Below, one piece after another: positions 40,978-44,242 of a stretch of DNA of 44,242 bases (position 1 is its first letter; each line of letters begins with the position of its first letter). The stretch is from Amoeboaphelidium occidentale (lineage: Eukaryota > Aphelidiomycota > Aphelidea): positions 1 through 44,242 of the forward strand of contig JALGPX010000098.1 of NCBI GenBank assembly GCA_023515795.1, given 5' to 3'. The notes beneath the pieces are model-generated. The model saw only the letters and a list, made by a program, of their open reading frames with translations, made no database searches and was not told the DNA's origin. A program made the position numbers and the translations under genes.

Positions 40978-41759
40978 CATATCAACCACTTCTTTATCCA
41001 CTTCAAAAGATTAGTGACCACATGGTTTCGACAGTTTGTGGAATGCATTCTCGCCATATTCGAAATGAGCTGTGTTAATTTGGTGGCATCATTCCACGCC
41101 AAATGATCAGGCCTGCACCTCGAATAGATCTCATCCATATACTCATTAATAGAAGGAGTTGAAACAACTTTATGCTGGTGTGGATTTCTTATAGCATCAA
41201 TGGAACATACTGCTTGATAGAACTCTCTCATAATCCCATCACTAAATCTTAATTCTGGAATGGGTCTGTTCTCTTCAATCATCCAGATAACGTATCCATT
41301 CATTAAACGTGAGGCTTCCACCTTAATATCGGTGCATCTTGCAACAGCATCCATAATGACATCTTTTAAGACCGGAATCCTAAGGACTGCATTGAGACTA
41401 GTAGAAGTTGTTACAGTCCTTTCAGTACGATCAAAGGGTTGATCCACAAGTTTCAAACGTGACTTGTAGAGTGGGCATTCCTTATTACTGATCTTCTGAT
41501 GCTCCGTACTGCCACACTTGCACCTTTTGCTGCCTTCTGATTCCTTCCGTTTCTTTCCTCCTGCACTTGGGCCAATGCCACTTGGATCGCCCACATCAAC
41601 TGCTACTCCAGAATGCTCAACCATACTCATACTCAAAAACTCGTCCGTAGTAAATGTCTTTGGCATCTCATTCTCATCATTTCTCATTTTTAAATCTAAG
41701 TCCATAGTGTCCTCAACTCGTAGTAAATGGAACTTATTCTTATGCTCGTAAATACTCAT
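40785..41759 (-). pseudogene. N-terminal part of Fanzor protein
   Basis: This open frame of 324 codons runs from the ATG at 41759 to a TAA at 40787-40785. The stop falls where the second copy of the same stretch (minus strand below 40680) reads YYEKLRIIPNNQP, so a Lys codon AAA has become TAA. The N-terminal knuckle CKCGSTEHQKISNKECPL and the region before RuvC-I are present; all nuclease motifs lie downstream of the stop. The two copies may be different genomic elements or haplotypes merged by assembly. Confidence 0.65.
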
Positions 41760-42670
41760 AAAATCCGTAGTAATACAAAAAGAGCAAAAAGAGCTAGATT
41801 ACGAAAGGAAAATGCCTTGAAAGATGGTTTATGCGTGTGGCGTATGATTTCCCTGCTTGGGTCGAGTTGAAACAACGCGGTTCGTGTTGAACTCGATGGT
41901 ATCTTATTCACTCTTAAACGACCAAGGGACATGGAATTCACGGATTTTCACGATGATATAGCTTGCTAATGATGTCAAACACTCATATTCACTGGTCTGG
42001 ATCAACGCTTGAAGTGTAGAAGATATTTGTGGTATTTGTATGCATTGCCTGTTACAGCTCAAGGCGCTTAAGGCGTTTTTGTGCATTGATGCTACAGGCA
42101 CAACGAGCTACAGCAAGGAGTCTGATGACTTCCTGATGAAGAATATATGTCTTGTTTATAAGGTCTTTCATCTATGTTGAATAATCTTCGATTTAATTCT
42201 TGGATCTCAGTTGCTTGATTCAAGAAAATTGCCAGATTGACCTCTGCCGAGAATTGTAAAAATCTCTAGCCTCGAGAGCTTTTCAATGAAACCACGATTC
42301 TATCACGCTAAAGTAAGCTTAGAGAAAGACAATGGTAGCTCCAAATCCTCGGTTACTTCAAAACTGGAGGAGTAATGCGGTCGGAGAAATTTCAGACCCG
42401 TTTGTTCTCCGACCATATAGCTCCATGATTCAGGCACCAATTGTAACAGTTAAGGTACCGATCGAAAGGGCGTATTTTGTCCTTAGTTTGTATGTAGATT
42501 TTATTGAGTTTTAGAGTAGTATCATGAATTTTTAATCCACTATGAAAATGAGCTATTGTGAAACAACACCCAAACGTCACAGACACCCATAATTTTGTTA
42601 TCAATCGATAGACAATAGAGTAAAGACGACCATTATGGAAGGTCAGACTATAATAGTTAGAACTGTTGAA
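41760..42670. other. Region upstream of the Fanzor, no gene recognised
   Basis: Only short open frames without recognisable domains occur on either strand. The one clear structure is an inverted repeat at 42379-42388 and 42405-42414 (GGTCGGAGAA and its complement, 16-nt loop). Confidence 0.4.
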
Positions 42671-44242
42671 GATATCTCGCTAAAACCACCTATGCGGCAT
42701 AAATGGCGGGCTTATGCTGTGAAGCTGAAACTTTGGCATGGACTTCAAGAGCAACCAAAGTATGATATCCTTTCCTTTCCATGTTATAATGTAACTCTTT
42801 AGGAACTTTGATTGTGGATCGAATATTAAGAGTACAAAAAGTAGAAGAACTTATCTGACGGAAACAGTTGCAGAGTCTCAACAAGANGATATCTCGCTGA
42901 AACCACTTTTGGCGCATAACTGATGCCCTGACGCTGTGAAGTGGAAACTTTGGCATTGACTTCTAGAGCATCGAAACTACAATAAACATGCTAATTTTTT
43001 CATGTTTCATCGTTATTCGTTAAGAATTTTGATTTTGGCTCGAATATTGAAAGTGCGAAAAGTAGAAGAACTTATCTGACGGAAACAGTTGCAGAGTCTC
43101 AACAAGACAAGAGATAGTATACGATAGCGCTTACTTCGTTGAAGAGATGTTGAAACAACCATCCGCGCGCGGGAAGACGGTGTACGAGTGTAACAAAGTT
43201 CTGATTACAGCGTGGTTCAAGCCGACTTTCAAGATGTTTATTTCCAAAGATAGAAGCATAAAAGTTCCACAGAGATAGCAAGACGCATTGAGCTTCAAAC
43301 GTTCATTGATATCTCTGTATAATTCTGTGTCAATTACAGTCAGGCTCCAATAGCGTGTACTCCACACAGACCATTTGATCTCTCCAATATGATCTTGAAA
43401 CAGCTCAGCCTGATACAGCGNGAAGCATATCATTTCCACAGAGATAAGAAGACGCATTGAACTTCAAACGATCGTTGAAATCTCCAGCCGACGCTGTGTC
43501 AATTAGAGGCAGGCTCCAATAGTGTGTACTCCACACAGACCATTTGATCTCTCCAATATGATCTTGAAACAGCTCAGCCTGATACAGCGNGCGCGGGAAG
43601 ACGGTGTACGAGTGTAACAAAGTTCTGATTACAGCGTGGTTCAAGCCGACTTTCAAGATGTTTATTTCCAAAGATAGAAGCATAAAAGTTCCACAGAGAT
43701 AGCAAGACGCATTGAGCTTCAAACGTTCATTGATATCTCTGTATAATTCTGTGTCAATTACAGTCAGGCTCCAATAGTGTGTAATCCACACAGACCATTT
43801 GATCTCTCCAATATGATCTTGAAACAGCTCAGCCTGATACAGCGCAGTAGATCTGTGGCTACAAGTCACCAATTACGTTTCAGAGCTGTAGTATCATCAG
43901 TATCGTGACTCTGAACTGCTGCTCATTGTGCAATATCATAATGTTAATTGACTTTCAGTCCAACAGAAGCAATACATGAAGGTAAGAGGACTTTTTCGAG
44001 CGTTTTTATTACGTTTTCTCGCGTGAGAAGCTATCTCGGACTCGCTGACCAGCTAACTCGGACTGCGCGAGCTCGTTTTAGCAAAAAGTTTACAAATCAC
44101 AATACTTTAACCAACCCGAATCAATCATCACAATGACTTCCATATTGTTTCACATGCATGTTTTATAACTTTTACTCCTGTGCAGCTCACTTTGGGCTCT
44201 TGAACATGAGAAGAGTTTTCTTGTGCATAATGAAGCTTCAAA
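42671..44242. repeat. Repeat blocks with single-n joints, no confident gene
   Basis: A block at 42671-42886 recurs in diverged form after the n at 42887. A second block at 43166-43420 recurs almost identically at 43591-43843, and a more diverged partial copy lies between n's at 43421 and 43590. A minus-strand open frame crosses the blocks (LYQAELFQDHIGEIKWSVW recurs three times), but it has no good ATG or known domain. The last 400 nt (43844-44242) hold nothing I can identify. The layout suggests collapsed or mis-joined repeats. Confidence 0.6.

Larger units (their letters stand above)
38791..41759 (-). mobile_element. Degenerate Fanzor (eukaryotic TnpB-like RNA-guided nuclease) element
   Basis: Reading the minus strand from the ATG at 41759: a Cys/His knuckle (RCKCGSTEHQKISNKECPLY); a long helical region; RuvC-I in VVALDPGRNSLYVAV; a RuvC-II-like stretch VVIAYCGGGFSHNSRGHPP; then VPEFRTSKLCSLC, a second Cys pair (SCNNPNC) and WNLDVNGARNI, the zinc ribbon and final RuvC aspartate typical of TnpB/Fanzor. 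The stop is at 38793-38791. The frame is broken: a TAA ends the first block at 40785, one base is missing before VPEFRTSK near 39005, and single n's at 39434, 39992, 40084 and 40681 join overlapping copies. Family assignment rests on motif order. I could not define element ends, a guide RNA or target duplications. Confidence 0.8.

Noticed and set aside
42332..42514. Plus-strand 60-codon open frame in the region upstream of the Fanzor
   Set aside because: It is short, has no domain or signal peptide, and includes the hairpin at 42379-42414.
43099..43872. Minus-strand open frames with repeated LYQAELFQDHIGEIKW sequence as a gene
   Set aside because: They cross n joints, start at TTG and owe their repetition to duplicated contig ends; a real gene may exist but cannot be delimited here.

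Overview
The window is eukaryotic nuclear DNA. Genes are interrupted by very small GT-AG introns of 31-47 nt and often lie only tens of bases apart. The recognisable housekeeping genes are eIF2 gamma, the ESCRT-III subunit Snf7/CHMP4 and TCF25/Rqc1. An ADAM protease with a disintegrin domain points to an opisthokont, and the tiny introns and compactness suggest an early-branching fungal relative (chytrid-, Rozella- or aphelid-like). That placement is inference; no rRNA or other phylogenetic marker is present.

Layout. 0-10 kb: the 3'-truncated gene of a WD40-repeat protein with a signal peptide and C-terminal membrane span (-), eIF2 gamma (-), a type I membrane protein (+), a coiled-coil protein (+), an ADAM metalloprotease (-) and Snf7 (-). 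10-28 kb: seven consecutive genes for type I membrane proteins with a kelch-like ectodomain of about 500 residues. Two carry short low-complexity tails; five carry a cytoplasmic protein-kinase-like domain. All five kinase-like domains have lost the HRD and DFG aspartates and stop right after helix F. 28-31.6 kb: a small membrane protein (-), a small secreted protein (+) and TCF25 (+). 31.8-36 kb: three tandem paralogues of a secreted cysteine-rich protein with Pro/Ser/Thr-rich tails. 36.2-38.5 kb: an eighth kelch gene fused to a kinase domain that keeps its catalytic aspartates, but its reading frame is broken. 38.8-41.8 kb: a degenerate Fanzor (eukaryotic TnpB-like) element. Seven single-n joints flanked by duplicated sequence occur from 39.4 to 43.6 kb; four are inside the Fanzor and three lie in the repeat-rich end of the window, where I recognise no gene.

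How it fits together (inference): the window is rich in cell-surface and secreted proteins, namely kelch receptors, a WD40 receptor, an ADAM sheddase and cysteine-rich secreted proteins. The kelch-pseudokinase family resembles a receptor array with diversifying ectodomains and a conserved, probably non-catalytic signalling module. A conserved juxtamembrane motif and one member with apparently active kinase motifs support a shared signalling pathway. Start codons were chosen as the ATG that gives a signal peptide or the family's N-terminus; introns were placed by restoring the conserved family sequence across GT-AG junctions.
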